From assembly GCA_041748615.1 (NCBI GenBank), contig JBGTCY010000290.1, forward strand, positions 1 to 53,612: DNA of 53,612 bases, read 5' to 3'. A model generated the notes under the pieces. It worked only from the letters and a program-made list of their open reading frames with translations, was not told where the DNA came from and ran no database searches. The position numbers and the translations under genes were made by a program. The stretch comes from JBGTCY01 sp041748615 (GTDB lineage Bacteria > Bacteroidota > Bacteroidia > Chitinophagales > CAIOSU01). The first letter of the stretch is position 1. Each line of letters starts with the position of its first letter. This document shows, one piece after another, positions 34,910 through 45,200 of the stretch.

Positions 34910-35695
34910 ATGAACATCAGCGCATTTATCACTTCTTCCATCGGCAGGAAACTTCTCATGAGCCTTACGGGGCTTTTTTTATGCACTTTTCTGCTGACAC
35001 ACCTTGTGGGCAATCTGCAATTATTTTATCAGGACAGCGGTTACGCTTTTAATAATTACGCGGTTTTTATGACCACCAATCCTTTCATCAAAACCGTTTC
35101 CTACCTGTTATACTTCACCATCCTGTTTCACGCGGTGTGGGGATTTTATGTCACAGCCATCAACAAAAAAGCACGTCCGCAGGGATATGCCGTGAACGCG
35201 GGCAGCGCCAACAGTTCCATTTTCTCCCGCAACATGGCGGTGCTTGGCGTGTTTGTGCTTGTGTTTATTTCCGTGCATATGTCAAAATTCTGGTATCAAT
35301 ATAAGTTTGGCGACCTGCCTTACATCGCTTATGAAGAAAATTTTCAAACCGGTGAAATCAACTCCGCTGCACACCCGGCTATTACGGATAAAAAATTAGA
35401 ATATATGAAAAATGATTTCACGAAAGTGAGGGTCTTACGCGATTTATATAAAGAAGTTGCAACAACTTTCGGCAACAACATTCTATTCGTATTGTTTTAT
35501 GTGGTGTCTATGGTTGCTGTGTCTTTCCATCTCATTCATGGTTTTCAAAGCGGTTTTCAATCATTGGGATTGAATCACAAAAAATATACGCCTGCCATCA
35601 AAGCGGTGAGCTTGTGGGGTTTTGGCGTCATCATCCCGCTGTTGTTCGCGCTGATGCCGTTGTATTTTTATTTCGGAAAAGACTTAATTAAATAA
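34910..35695 (+). CDS. sdhC: Succinate dehydrogenase/fumarate reductase cytochrome b subunit
   Basis: A 261-residue membrane anchor with five hydrophobic segments, the single-polypeptide diheme type used by Bacteroidota. Histidines in LLTHLVGN, LFHAVWGFY, FISVHMSKF and SFHLIHGFQ lie in the helices where the two b hemes are ligated in this family. It carries electrons between the flavoprotein/iron-sulfur dimer and menaquinone. It is the first gene of sdhCAB, with five bases before sdhA. Confidence 0.93.
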   Translation: MNISAFITSSIGRKLLMSLTGLFLCTFLLTHLVGNLQLFYQDSGYAFNNYAVFMTTNPFIKTVSYLLYFTILFHAVWGFYVTAINKKARPQGYAVNAGSANSSIFSRNMAVLGVFVLVFISVHMSKFWYQYKFGDLPYIAYEENFQTGEINSAAHPAITDKKLEYMKNDFTKVRVLRDLYKEVATTFGNNILFVLFYVVSMVAVSFHLIHGFQSGFQSLGLNHKKYTPAIKAVSLWGFGVIIPLLFALMPLYFYFGKDLIK

Positions 35696-35700
35696 TTCAT

Positions 35701-37638
35701 ATGGCTGAACTAAACTCAAAGATTCCGGAAGGACCGGTTGGTGAAAAATGGACGAACTACAAGCGTTCTGTAAAGCTCGTGAATCCGGCTAACAAAAGAA
35801 AATTGGAGGTGATTGTGGTGGGCACCGGTCTTGCGGGCGCTTCTGCCGCGGCAACGCTGGCGGAGTTGGGCTACCAAGTGAAGGCATTTTGTTTCCAGGA
35901 CTCACCGCGCAGGGCGCACTCGATAGCCGCGCAGGGCGGCATCAACGCGGCAAAAAATTACAAGAATGACGGTGATTCCGTTTTCCGGCTTTTTTATGAT
36001 ACTATCAAAGGAGGCGACTTTCGCGCACGCGAAGCAAATGTGCACCGACTCGCGGAAGTTTCGGTCAATATCATTGACCAATGCGTGGCTCAAGGCGTGC
36101 CTTTCGCACGGGAATATGGCGGATTGTTGGATAACCGCTCTTTTGGCGGAGCGCAGGTGAGCCGCACTTTTTATGCCCGCGGGCAAACAGGACAGCAGTT
36201 GTTGTTGGGCGCTTACCAGGCGCTCGAGCGTCAAATCGGGTTGGGAAATGTGCAGATGTTTTCCCGCCATGAAATGGTGGATGTGGTGATGATTGATGGA
36301 AAAGCGAGAGGCATCATCGCGAAAGATTTAGTGAGCGGAAAAATGGAACGCCATTTCGGTCATGCAGTGTTGCTTTGTTCGGGAGGATATGGAAACGTGT
36401 TTTTTCTTTCCACCAATGCGATGGGCAGCAACTGTACCGCCATTTGGAAAGCGCATAAAAAAGGCGCTTATTTCGCCAATCCCTGCTACACTCAGATTCA
36501 CCCTACCTGCATTCCCGTAACCGGTGAATACCAGTCGAAACTGACGCTCATGTCAGAGTCATTACGCAATGACGGACGCGTGTGGGTGCCGAAATCAAAG
36601 GAAGATGCGAAAGCGATTCGTGAAGGTAAAAAGCGAGCGGAGGACATCAAAGAGGAAGACCGCGATTATTATTTAGAAAGAAAATATCCATCGTATGGAA
36701 ATCTCAGCCCGCGCGATATCGCATCCCGTGCCGCAAAGGAAGCCTGTGATGACGGCAGAGGAGTTGTTGCTTCCGGTTTCGGGGTTTTTCTGGATTTCAG
36801 CGATGCGATTCAACGGCTGGGTGTGGAAGTGGTGAAAGCGCGGTATGGCGAACTGTTCCCGATGTATCACAACATTACCGGGGAAGACCCGCTGAAAACA
36901 CCCATGAAAATTTATCCCGCGGTGCATTACACGATGGGCGGCATCTGGGTGGATTATGAATTGATGACCTCCATTCCCGGTCTTTTCTCATTGGGTGAAG
37001 CTAACTTCAGCGACCATGGCGCTAACCGGCTTGGCGCATCCGCTCTCATGCAGGGACTCGCGGATGGTTACTTTGTGATTCCATATACGATTGGAAATTA
37101 TCTGGCGGATGAAATTTTCACCAAACCGATTCCCACCAATCATCCCGAGTTTGACAAAGCGGAACAAACAGCGACTGAGCGGATGAAGCAGCTATTTAAC
37201 GTGAAAGGAAAACGCAGCGTGGACAGCTTTCACAAAGACCTCGGTCACATCATGTGGGAATATTGCGGGATGGCGCGTACAGCCGAAGGCTTGACCAAAG
37301 CGCGGAAATTGCTGCGCGATTTGCGCCAGGAGTTTTACAGCAATGTACGCATCCCCGGTGAACTGGAAGATTTTAACCCTGAATTAGACAAAGCGTCCCG
37401 CGTTGCGGATTTTATTGAGTTGGGCGAATTGATGGTGATTGATGCGCTGAACCGCAACGAATCCTGTGGCGGGCATTTCAGAGTGGAATTTCAGGATGAA
37501 GGTGAAGCGAAACGCGATGATGCGAATTACACTTACGTTGCCGCGTGGGAACATCAGGGCGTGGATGCCGAACCGGTGCTGCACAAGGAAGCATTGAAAT
37601 TTGAGAATGTGAAATTGCAAGTCAGAAGCTATAAATAA
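35701..37638 (+). CDS. sdhA: Succinate dehydrogenase/fumarate reductase flavoprotein subunit
   Basis: A 645-residue FAD subunit. The dinucleotide fold GTGLAGASAAATLAELG is at about residues 41-57. RRAHSIAAQGG carries the His that binds FAD covalently, HRLAEVSVNIIDQ and FAREYGG lie near the active site, and SDHGANRLGASALMQGLADG is near 435-455. It oxidises succinate to fumarate or the reverse and belongs to the Bacillus/Bacteroides-type subfamily. It follows sdhC by five bases and precedes sdhB by 88 bases that include a small dispersed hairpin. Confidence 0.95.
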   Translation: MAELNSKIPEGPVGEKWTNYKRSVKLVNPANKRKLEVIVVGTGLAGASAAATLAELGYQVKAFCFQDSPRRAHSIAAQGGINAAKNYKNDGDSVFRLFYDTIKGGDFRAREANVHRLAEVSVNIIDQCVAQGVPFAREYGGLLDNRSFGGAQVSRTFYARGQTGQQLLLGAYQALERQIGLGNVQMFSRHEMVDVVMIDGKARGIIAKDLVSGKMERHFGHAVLLCSGGYGNVFFLSTNAMGSNCTAIWKAHKKGAYFANPCYTQIHPTCIPVTGEYQSKLTLMSESLRNDGRVWVPKSKEDAKAIREGKKRAEDIKEEDRDYYLERKYPSYGNLSPRDIASRAAKEACDDGRGVVASGFGVFLDFSDAIQRLGVEVVKARYGELFPMYHNITGEDPLKTPMKIYPAVHYTMGGIWVDYELMTSIPGLFSLGEANFSDHGANRLGASALMQGLADGYFVIPYTIGNYLADEIFTKPIPTNHPEFDKAEQTATERMKQLFNVKGKRSVDSFHKDLGHIMWEYCGMARTAEGLTKARKLLRDLRQEFYSNVRIPGELEDFNPELDKASRVADFIELGELMVIDALNRNESCGGHFRVEFQDEGEAKRDDANYTYVAAWEHQGVDAEPVLHKEALKFENVKLQVRSYK

Positions 37639-37664
37639 TCAATACACTGGTAGTTTTTAGGTAA

Positions 37665-37676
37665 GGGCTTTAGCCC
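37665..37676. repeat. Dispersed hairpin GGGCTTTAGCCC between sdhA and sdhB
   Basis: Identical to the copy at 24528-24539. Here it sits inside the sdh operon, so it could affect RNA processing or stability between sdhA and sdhB. Confidence 0.5.
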
Positions 37677-37726
37677 TAACCCATAAAAAAACGAACTATT
37701 GAATAATCAGAAATAAAGAAAATCAC

Positions 37727-38476
37727 ATGAATGTTAATCTGAAAGTCTGGAGACAAAAAAACAGCAACTCACCCGGAAAATTCGGTGATTACAGGGTTGA
37801 AAATGTTAATCCCGATATGAGTTTTTTGGAATTGATTGATGTGCTGAACGAGCAGTTGGTCGCAAAGAATGAAGAGCCGATTGCCTTTGACCACGACTGC
37901 CGGGAAGGAATCTGCGGCACGTGCAGCATGTATGTCAACGGCCGCGCTCATGGTCCGAAACATGCCACCACCACCTGCCAGTTGTACATGCGCAATTTCA
38001 AAGATGGCGAAACCATCACCGTGGAGCCGTGGCGCGCCAAAGCATTCCCGATTATCAAAGACTTAGTGACGGACAGAACCGCCTTCGACAGGATTATCGC
38101 TGCCGGTGGATTCGTGGGAGTGAACACCGGGCAGGCGCAGGATGCCAACTCACTGCCGGTAGAAAAAGAACTCGCGGAAAAAGCGATGGACGCAGCCGCC
38201 TGTATTGGTTGTGGCGCTTGTGTCGCGGCTTGCAAAAATGCATCCGCGATGCTTTTCGTTTCCGCGAAAGTTTCGCATTTGTCCTTATTGCCGCAAGGTC
38301 ATCCGGAAAGAACACGCAGGGCATTGGCGATGGTGGCGCAAATGGATGCCGAAGGATTTGGCAGTTGCACCAACATTGGCGCCTGTGAAGCCGAGTGTCC
38401 GAAAGAAATTTCCATAGCCAACATCGCGCGCCTCAACCGCGAATATCTTACAGCCGCTGTGTCTGATGAGAAGTGA
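37727..38476 (+). CDS. sdhB: Succinate dehydrogenase/fumarate reductase iron-sulfur subunit
   Basis: The 249-residue subunit carries all three clusters: the 2Fe-2S ligands C58, C63, C66 and C84 (DCREGICGTCSMYVNG), the 4Fe-4S motif CIGCGACVAACK (about 163-174) and the 3Fe-4S motif near CTNIGACEAECPKE (about 215-228). It passes electrons from the flavin of SdhA to the hemes of SdhC. It is the last gene of the operon and is followed by a strong hairpin terminator. Confidence 0.95.
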   Translation: MNVNLKVWRQKNSNSPGKFGDYRVENVNPDMSFLELIDVLNEQLVAKNEEPIAFDHDCREGICGTCSMYVNGRAHGPKHATTTCQLYMRNFKDGETITVEPWRAKAFPIIKDLVTDRTAFDRIIAAGGFVGVNTGQAQDANSLPVEKELAEKAMDAAACIGCGACVAACKNASAMLFVSAKVSHLSLLPQGHPERTRRALAMVAQMDAEGFGSCTNIGACEAECPKEISIANIARLNREYLTAAVSDEK

Positions 38477-38521
38477 GGATAGAAAGATGGATTAAAAAAT
38501 AGAGTTTGCATTAGTACAATG

Positions 38522-38554
38522 AAAAAGTGTGCATTACTAGTGCACACTTTTTTT
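38522..38554 (+). terminator. Terminator of sdhCAB
   Basis: The 12-base stem AAAAAGTGTGCA with TGCACACTTTTT encloses a seven-base loop and ends in a run of seven T. Confidence 0.9.
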
Positions 38555-38745
38555 CTAAATGAAATTTATTCTCCTGATCAGTTTGTTCAGGCAACCGGTT
38601 TGAAATAATCCCGTAAACATTTTAAAGCGAAAAAATAAAGCCCTTCCCACTTCCGTTGAGGGTTCATCAAACCATCTTCAGAAAAGCGTTGTTCACTCAT
38701 TCATGCTGAACTTCCTTTTTTGCTAACTTTATCAAAACTGAAAAT

Positions 38746-41502
38746 TTGTTGCGCGGTTTTATTCATATCTATTTTCTTGCGTGTTTTGGAATCCTCCTCA
38801 TTCCGGAGTTAGCTCATGCTACACACAACCGCGCAGGCGAAATTCAATATGAGGTCATTTCTTATCTCCGTTATCGCGTTACGATTATCACCTACACAAA
38901 AGCAAGCAGTGTTCAGGCTGACAGGGATACCTTAAATCTGAATTGGGGAGACAGCACACCGATTGAAAAAGTATTGCGCGTCAATGGTCCGATTGGAACC
39001 AATGGTGTGCCGCAGGGTGAAATTTTAGGGAATGACGTGAAAAAAAATATCTACCGTTCAGGCATTCATGCGTATGCCGGTCCGTTGCCGTTTTATATTA
39101 TTTCCGTTGCCGACCCAAACAGGATTTCAAACATCATCAACATCAACGGGGGCGCGTCAGTGAATGTGCAGTTTTATCTTGAAGACACGCTGCGCATTTT
39201 GAATCCCACATTTGTCGGATTAAACAGTTCGCCCATTCTGCTTTATCCCCCGATTGACTACGCCAATGTGAATGACACATTTTATCACAACCCGGCAGCC
39301 TTCGACCCGGATGGTGACAGCCTCGTTTTTACGCTCACCACTCCGTTTCAGGCAGCAGGATTTCCGGTTCCGAATTATCAATATCCCGACCAGGTCAGCC
39401 CCGGAATCAACAATCAGTTTACCATCAATTCACGAACGGGTGAAATTATCTGGGCAACCCCGCAGCGCGTGGGAATTTATAATATCGCCATCTTGATTAC
39501 TGAATATCGCAACGGGATAAAACTCGGCACCATGTTGCGCGACATGCAGATTATTGTGAATGATGAGCCGAACAATCCTCCGCGCATCACCGAGTTCGCG
39601 GATACCTGTGTGGTGGCTGGTACTCTATTAGTGCGAAATGTGAACGCTTTTGACCCCAACCCGGGTCAATCTGTTACGCTGTCAGCCGAAGGAGGTCCGT
39701 TGAGAATAGACATCAGCCCGGCAACATTCTCCGCGCAACCTCCCGGCAATCCGGTCTCCGGGCAATTCCGGTGGCAAACGACTTGTAATCATATCAGGAA
39801 GGAATTTTACCAGGTGGTGTTTAAAGCGCAGGATAATTATCCATTCGTTCCGCTTGTGGATTTGAAAACGTGGATTGTGAGAGTGGTGGCTCCGGCACCG
39901 GAAAATCTGCAATCACAGGCGATGGGCAACAGCATCACGCTCACCTGGAATCAACCCTATCATTGCGACAGCGTGAGTGATTTCATCGGGTTTTCCGTTT
40001 GGAGAAGGGAAGGTTCCAATCCATTCACGATGGATACGTGCGAGGTTGGACTGGCAGGAAAAGGTTACACGAAAATTGCGGAGAATGTCACGGCATTTAC
40101 TTACACGGATAATAATTTAAATCGCGGCAGGCTTTATTGTTACCGCATCCTGGCTGAATTCGCAAAGCGCACACAGTCAGGATTGTTTTATAATAAAGTG
40201 GAAAGTCTTCCTTCCAACGAAACCTGCGCGGAATTGAAACGCGACTTGCCCATCATCAAAAATGTCAGCGTAGAAACAACGGATGTTACCAATGGTGAAA
40301 TGTTTGTCTCCTGGTATCGCCCGATAGCGTCTCCTGATAATTTAGATACATTGCAGCTTTCCGGTCCTTACAGTTACAAACTTTATCGTTCCGTTGGATT
40401 TACGGGAGCTAATCTTATTGAAGTCGCCACTTTTACCAATCCCTTTTTTGGTAATTTATTGGATACCGTTTTTACGGATACCCAACTGAACACGGTGGAC
40501 AACGCCTATTCTTATTTAGTTAAATTTTTTGCCAACAATCTGGAAGTAGGAGAGAGTGATCTTGCTTCTTCTGTGTATCTCACGATTGGAGCGAATGACA
40601 AACGCCTTGAACTTTCGTGGGAGGAAAATGTGCCCTGGGAAAATTATGAATATGTTGTTTTCAAAAGAAATGAACTGGGCGTTTTTGATTCCATTGCCAC
40701 GGTGACGACTCAGGAATATACCGATGATGATTTAATCAATGATTCATTGTATTGCTACTACATCAAAAGCGTAGGAGAATATTCATCCTCTGATTTGAAT
40801 GAAACGCTTTTTAATCTTTCGCAACAGCGATGCGAGCGACCGATTGATACGATTCCGCCTTGTCCGCCAATCTTAAGAGTGGAAAACAGTTGTAACGAAG
40901 TGACGGATGGTGATGTGTGCGCTTCCGGTCCCGAAGCTTTTCAAAACCGTTTGATTTGGGAAAACAGACGAACCGGTGAATGCTTTCCTGACGAAATAGA
41001 AAAGTATTACATCTATTATTCAAAGCCGGGCGAAAATGATTTCGCTTTGCTTGACAGCGTGCTGAATGCATCCGATACAACTTACGCCCATTTAAATGAA
41101 AAATCACTCGCGGGTTGTTACGCGGTGACAGCGTTTGACAGTACCGGCAATGAAAGCGCGTTCAGCAACATTATTTGTGTGGACAATTGTCCCTGTTACA
41201 AATTGCCGAACGTGTTCACTCCGAACAATGACGGCAGAAACGATTTTTTCACCCCCATTCTGCCTTATCGCTATGTGGACCGGGTGGACATGAAAATTTA
41301 CAATCGCTGGGGAACGCTTGTTTATGAAACCACCGACCCTGAAATCCGCTGGGACGGCAGGGATATCAATAATGGAAAAGATTTGCCGGAAGGCGTCTAT
41401 TATTATGTCTGCGAAGTGTATGAAATCCGGGTGGATGGCGTGCGAAAAAATTCAAACATCCTGAATGGGTATATTCATTTGATTAAGGGGTTTAAGCCTT
41501 GA
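38746..41502 (+). CDS. Large T9SS cargo protein with type B (gliding-associated) sorting domain
   Basis: The frame has no ATG before the signal peptide and an in-frame TGA at 38707, so the gene must start at a TTG (38746 or 38749) or another rare codon. A signal peptide ends near AHA (about residue 26), followed by THNRAGEIQYE. The middle contains cadherin/Ig-like strands and several fibronectin type III-like domains (about 385-800), including NSITLTWNQPY. The last 100 residues form the type B sorting domain: LPNVFTPNNDGRNDFF, IYNRWGTLVYET, WDGRD and GVYYYVCEV. Export by the type IX system is expected; binding or structural roles are likely. Confidence 0.85.
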   Translation: MLRGFIHIYFLACFGILLIPELAHATHNRAGEIQYEVISYLRYRVTIITYTKASSVQADRDTLNLNWGDSTPIEKVLRVNGPIGTNGVPQGEILGNDVKKNIYRSGIHAYAGPLPFYIISVADPNRISNIININGGASVNVQFYLEDTLRILNPTFVGLNSSPILLYPPIDYANVNDTFYHNPAAFDPDGDSLVFTLTTPFQAAGFPVPNYQYPDQVSPGINNQFTINSRTGEIIWATPQRVGIYNIAILITEYRNGIKLGTMLRDMQIIVNDEPNNPPRITEFADTCVVAGTLLVRNVNAFDPNPGQSVTLSAEGGPLRIDISPATFSAQPPGNPVSGQFRWQTTCNHIRKEFYQVVFKAQDNYPFVPLVDLKTWIVRVVAPAPENLQSQAMGNSITLTWNQPYHCDSVSDFIGFSVWRREGSNPFTMDTCEVGLAGKGYTKIAENVTAFTYTDNNLNRGRLYCYRILAEFAKRTQSGLFYNKVESLPSNETCAELKRDLPIIKNVSVETTDVTNGEMFVSWYRPIASPDNLDTLQLSGPYSYKLYRSVGFTGANLIEVATFTNPFFGNLLDTVFTDTQLNTVDNAYSYLVKFFANNLEVGESDLASSVYLTIGANDKRLELSWEENVPWENYEYVVFKRNELGVFDSIATVTTQEYTDDDLINDSLYCYYIKSVGEYSSSDLNETLFNLSQQRCERPIDTIPPCPPILRVENSCNEVTDGDVCASGPEAFQNRLIWENRRTGECFPDEIEKYYIYYSKPGENDFALLDSVLNASDTTYAHLNEKSLAGCYAVTAFDSTGNESAFSNIICVDNCPCYKLPNVFTPNNDGRNDFFTPILPYRYVDRVDMKIYNRWGTLVYETTDPEIRWDGRDINNGKDLPEGVYYYVCEVYEIRVDGVRKNSNILNGYIHLIKGFKP

Positions 41503-41588
41503 TGTATTTATCCCGAAAGAAATGTAATCAACGAATTGTGTACGTTCTATACGACTTTTAACACTAAAGTATTTTATTTAATAAAATC

Positions 41589-42200
41589 ATGTTCACCGGA
41601 ATCATCGAATCCATCGGGGAAGTCATTCAGATTGAAAGAAAAGGTACCAACCTATTGTTAACCGTTCAATCACCCTTTTCACAGGAATTGAAAATTGACC
41701 AGAGTGTGGCGCATCATGGTGTTTGCCTCACCGTGATTGCAGTAAATGGTAAGCAGCATACGGTGGAAGCGGTGCGTGAAACTCTCGAACGAACAAATCT
41801 CGGTTTGCTGAAAGTCGGTTCATACATCAATCTGGAGCGCGCCTTGGTTGCAGGAAGCAGATTAGACGGACATTATGTACAAGGGCATGTTGACCAGTGC
41901 GGTGAATGTATTGAAATTGAGGAACAGGATGGAAGCTGGAAATTTTGGTTTGAATACCAGTCTGATGAAAATAATCTTTTAGTTGAAAAAGGCTCCATCA
42001 GCATTGATGGCGTCAGTCTCACAGTGGTGGATGCGGAACCATTCCGCTTTTCTGTGGTCGTGATTCCTTATACATTCGAACATACCTGTTTCGGAAAAAT
42101 GCAGCCGGGTGAGCCGGTAAATCTTGAGTTTGATATTCTGGGAAAATATGTGATGAAAGGATTATCCGTCTATCAATCAAATTTAAGAAAGGCAGGTTAA
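41589..42200 (+). CDS. ribE: Riboflavin synthase (alpha subunit)
   Basis: The 203-residue enzyme dismutates two 6,7-dimethyl-8-ribityllumazine molecules to riboflavin. MFTGIIESIGEV is the invariant N-terminus. Two lumazine-binding barrels are visible: HGVCLTV with GHYVQGHVDQ in the first and KGSISIDGVSLTV in the second. The first barrel has His where NGVCLTV usually has Asn, a small deviation. It is cytoplasmic. It converges with porU2, with only 13 bases between the stop codons and no hairpin. Confidence 0.95.
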   Translation: MFTGIIESIGEVIQIERKGTNLLLTVQSPFSQELKIDQSVAHHGVCLTVIAVNGKQHTVEAVRETLERTNLGLLKVGSYINLERALVAGSRLDGHYVQGHVDQCGECIEIEEQDGSWKFWFEYQSDENNLLVEKGSISIDGVSLTVVDAEPFRFSVVVIPYTFEHTCFGKMQPGEPVNLEFDILGKYVMKGLSVYQSNLRKAG

Positions 42201-42213
42201 ATCAATTATTTAT

Positions 42214-45200
42214 CTACCGCGCGAGATACATTTTACCGAATCCGCTCTTGAAATATTTATCGGCTCCGGAATTCATTTTTTCAATTTGTTTGCCGTCAAT
42301 GGACGCTACAACGCGATACAAGTAAAGTCCGTTGCCAAGCGGGTCGCCATATTGGTCGGTGCCGTCCCAGGCATATTCGGTGATGTTGTTGCCCACACGA
42401 ATATTCCCTAAATCCGTTTGCGTGAGTTCACGCACAACTTTACCGGAAACAGTCATGATTTGAATTTTGAAAAAGTCGGGAGGCTGCATGCCGGTGAGCG
42501 TGAAAACAAAGCGGGTGGATGAAGTGAACGGATTTGGATAATTCAGCACATTCGTGATGCGTGATTCGCGGATTACTTCAAAGGAAATCCGAAAGTCAAC
42601 TCCATCCTGCGGGACGCCATAAGTGCCGGAAATATTCCTGCTGCGGTCTTTTGCCTGCACCAGCAAAGTATAGACGCCATCTTCTTCAAATTCTTTTTTC
42701 AACCGGACTTCTGCCGTGTTATTCGCTGAGGAGCCGGCTGGCATAAATTGCATGGAAATTCCGTCATAGTGCATTTTCACTTGCTGTCCTGAAGGTGATT
42801 TCAGAAATACATTAATCAGCGAAGTATCATTCAGCAGCAAATATTTGTTTTCATCTTTCAGGCGAATGAGAATTTCCGGTTCTGCCGAAACAATATCCCC
42901 ATCCATAATATGCACCCCGTCAAAAGTCACATCAAGCAATGGATTGATTTTGTCTTTATCCATTTTGAATGTCAGAATACCGATATTATTGAAATGATAT
43001 TGCTCCGGTTGGTCATTGTCAGGATTCACTTCGATAATCAGGGTATTGATTTCACCCAGGCAATTGCAATCGGTATTGAACAGCCAATCCAAATTCACGA
43101 TATCATTTGCCCGCAGAGAATCATAGCGGACATAGTTGTTTACAGACGGGTTACCGGTTGTCATCAGGGTGTATTTCACCAGCAAGCTGTCCATATGGAT
43201 GTTAGTGACATTTTCCACCGCGATGGATAGTTGCAATTCTTCTCCCATATTGATGGTGTCTCCCACGAAGGTGAAATGAAAATCAGGGTGCAGAGCCGCT
43301 TCCGGCACTTTTTTATACAAGACGCGCCAGTAATTTAATTGTGTGGGTGTCCGGTTTGCATCATCGCGGGTATGTAATCTCAGTTTAATGTATGGATAAG
43401 TATTCGGATTAATAAACGTAATTGCGGTATCTAATGATTTTAACCCGGAATATACAACCGTTTCAATTCCGGTGGCAGTTACGCCTATGATGTCAAGCTG
43501 TTGCTGGTCCATTGAATTTGATTCCAATGCGTGATATTTCCAATGAACGGAACCCCATTCATAAGCGGGACCAATCAGCGGAGTGGTCATGGTGCCCTGG
43601 TTCCAGCTCGCGTTAAAAGTCGCGGATAAATCAACAATTGCTTTAATACCATTTCCTTTCAATTCGACCGCTGTAGATGGGTCGCCTTTTTTTACAAAGA
43701 AAGCCCAAGGTGAATTACTGGTGGAAAACAAGGTTTGAAGTTCCTGAGTGCCCAGATTGGTAAAAGTGTTTCTTAGTGTCCCGCTCCAGCTATTATAAAA
43801 TCCACTGTTTACACTGTATGCAAGAATGTAATTTCCATTCGGAATGCTGTTAATAAAATTGTTAAGTCGGGTTTGTACAATTCCAGTTGCACTTTGATTG
43901 TTGGCAACAATTATCGGAAAATCAAAACCTTCAAAGTCCCTTGTTTTACAATGGATATTTCCATGCACCTGATTGAATCGTTGATTGGTGACGCCATTAT
44001 CATTTCTAGTATCCGAGTATTTGCTGATCCACGGTTGTCCACTGATGGAATCAAATACAGCAACAACGATTCCGTTTGGAAAGCCTTCTCCACCGCATAC
44101 CCAACGATGTTTCAATGCTCCATTCAGATAATGCGCAAGTTGCTCCCATGGCACTGAACCATTATAGCCAAAATCCGCAGTTGTTCCAGAACGTGCAGTG
44201 ACATTTTTGATATCATCAACAAATTTCAGAACACGGTCATTATCCAAATAGAGATTATTAAAATCATCTTTCAGATACTGGTAGTAATGCGATTGATTCC
44301 ATCCGGGATATTCGCCATCCAAATAAATAAAGGAACTGTAATGCCAGCCGGTCGGGCGGTTGTACGTGACGGAATCCAAGCCGCAACGCCAGTAATAAAC
44401 AACGCTATCCATCAGCGGCAAGTTAGGCGTCCACGTCACGACACCACCGGTTTGTGTGATGGTGGTTGAAAGTTTTAAGGAACTATTAAACAATTCTGTG
44501 GTATCTATTTCTAAGCGATAAGTCCTTATAGGAGCGAATGGACTGGCGGTGGATGCTTTCAGTGTAACAGGTTGATTGGGCACAATAGCGAATTCGTAAG
44601 GATGAATAGGAATCAAATCATCAGAAGTGATATTCAGGATGATTCCGCCTAATTCATTATTTGTTTCAGATAGCTCATCCACTTCATCGTTAAAATCTAT
44701 TTTGATGTGAAAAGTATTCAATCCGAAAGCGCTGGCGCCACCGGTCGGAATCGTGAAGATTACGGTATCGCTGAACATCGTTCCGCGCATTCTTTTCACA
44801 TACGGAATACTGCCGGCTGCCGCATCCGGGAAAAACCTGGTCACTACCAAATTGATGCTGTCAGCCAAAGCCATTCCGAGGTTGGTGACAATTACTTTTA
44901 CATCAAATGATTCCTGCTCAACGGTGACAGTGCTCGGAAGGAATGAAACCATTTGAGGCTCTAAAGAATAATCGGGTTTGGGATGAATATTCAGTTTCAA
45001 TCCCGGGTCGCCATGTAACGTCATTTCTTCCACAATGCCCCTGTTGATGACAGCATTGCAACAGCTTTCAACATCAGCCGCAGTCATTCTCATGATGGTG
45101 CCAATGGATTTGCCATAATGCTTACGGCTCAGGTTGTTATAAAAATTGGATGAATAGGTATGCAATCCCCCGGAGGATGAAAGGCTGATTGTGGAAATAA

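Noticed and set aside
37921..38388. 155-codon ORF
   Set aside because: An out-of-frame shadow of sdhB; its composition is cysteine-, arginine- and tryptophan-rich with no family match.
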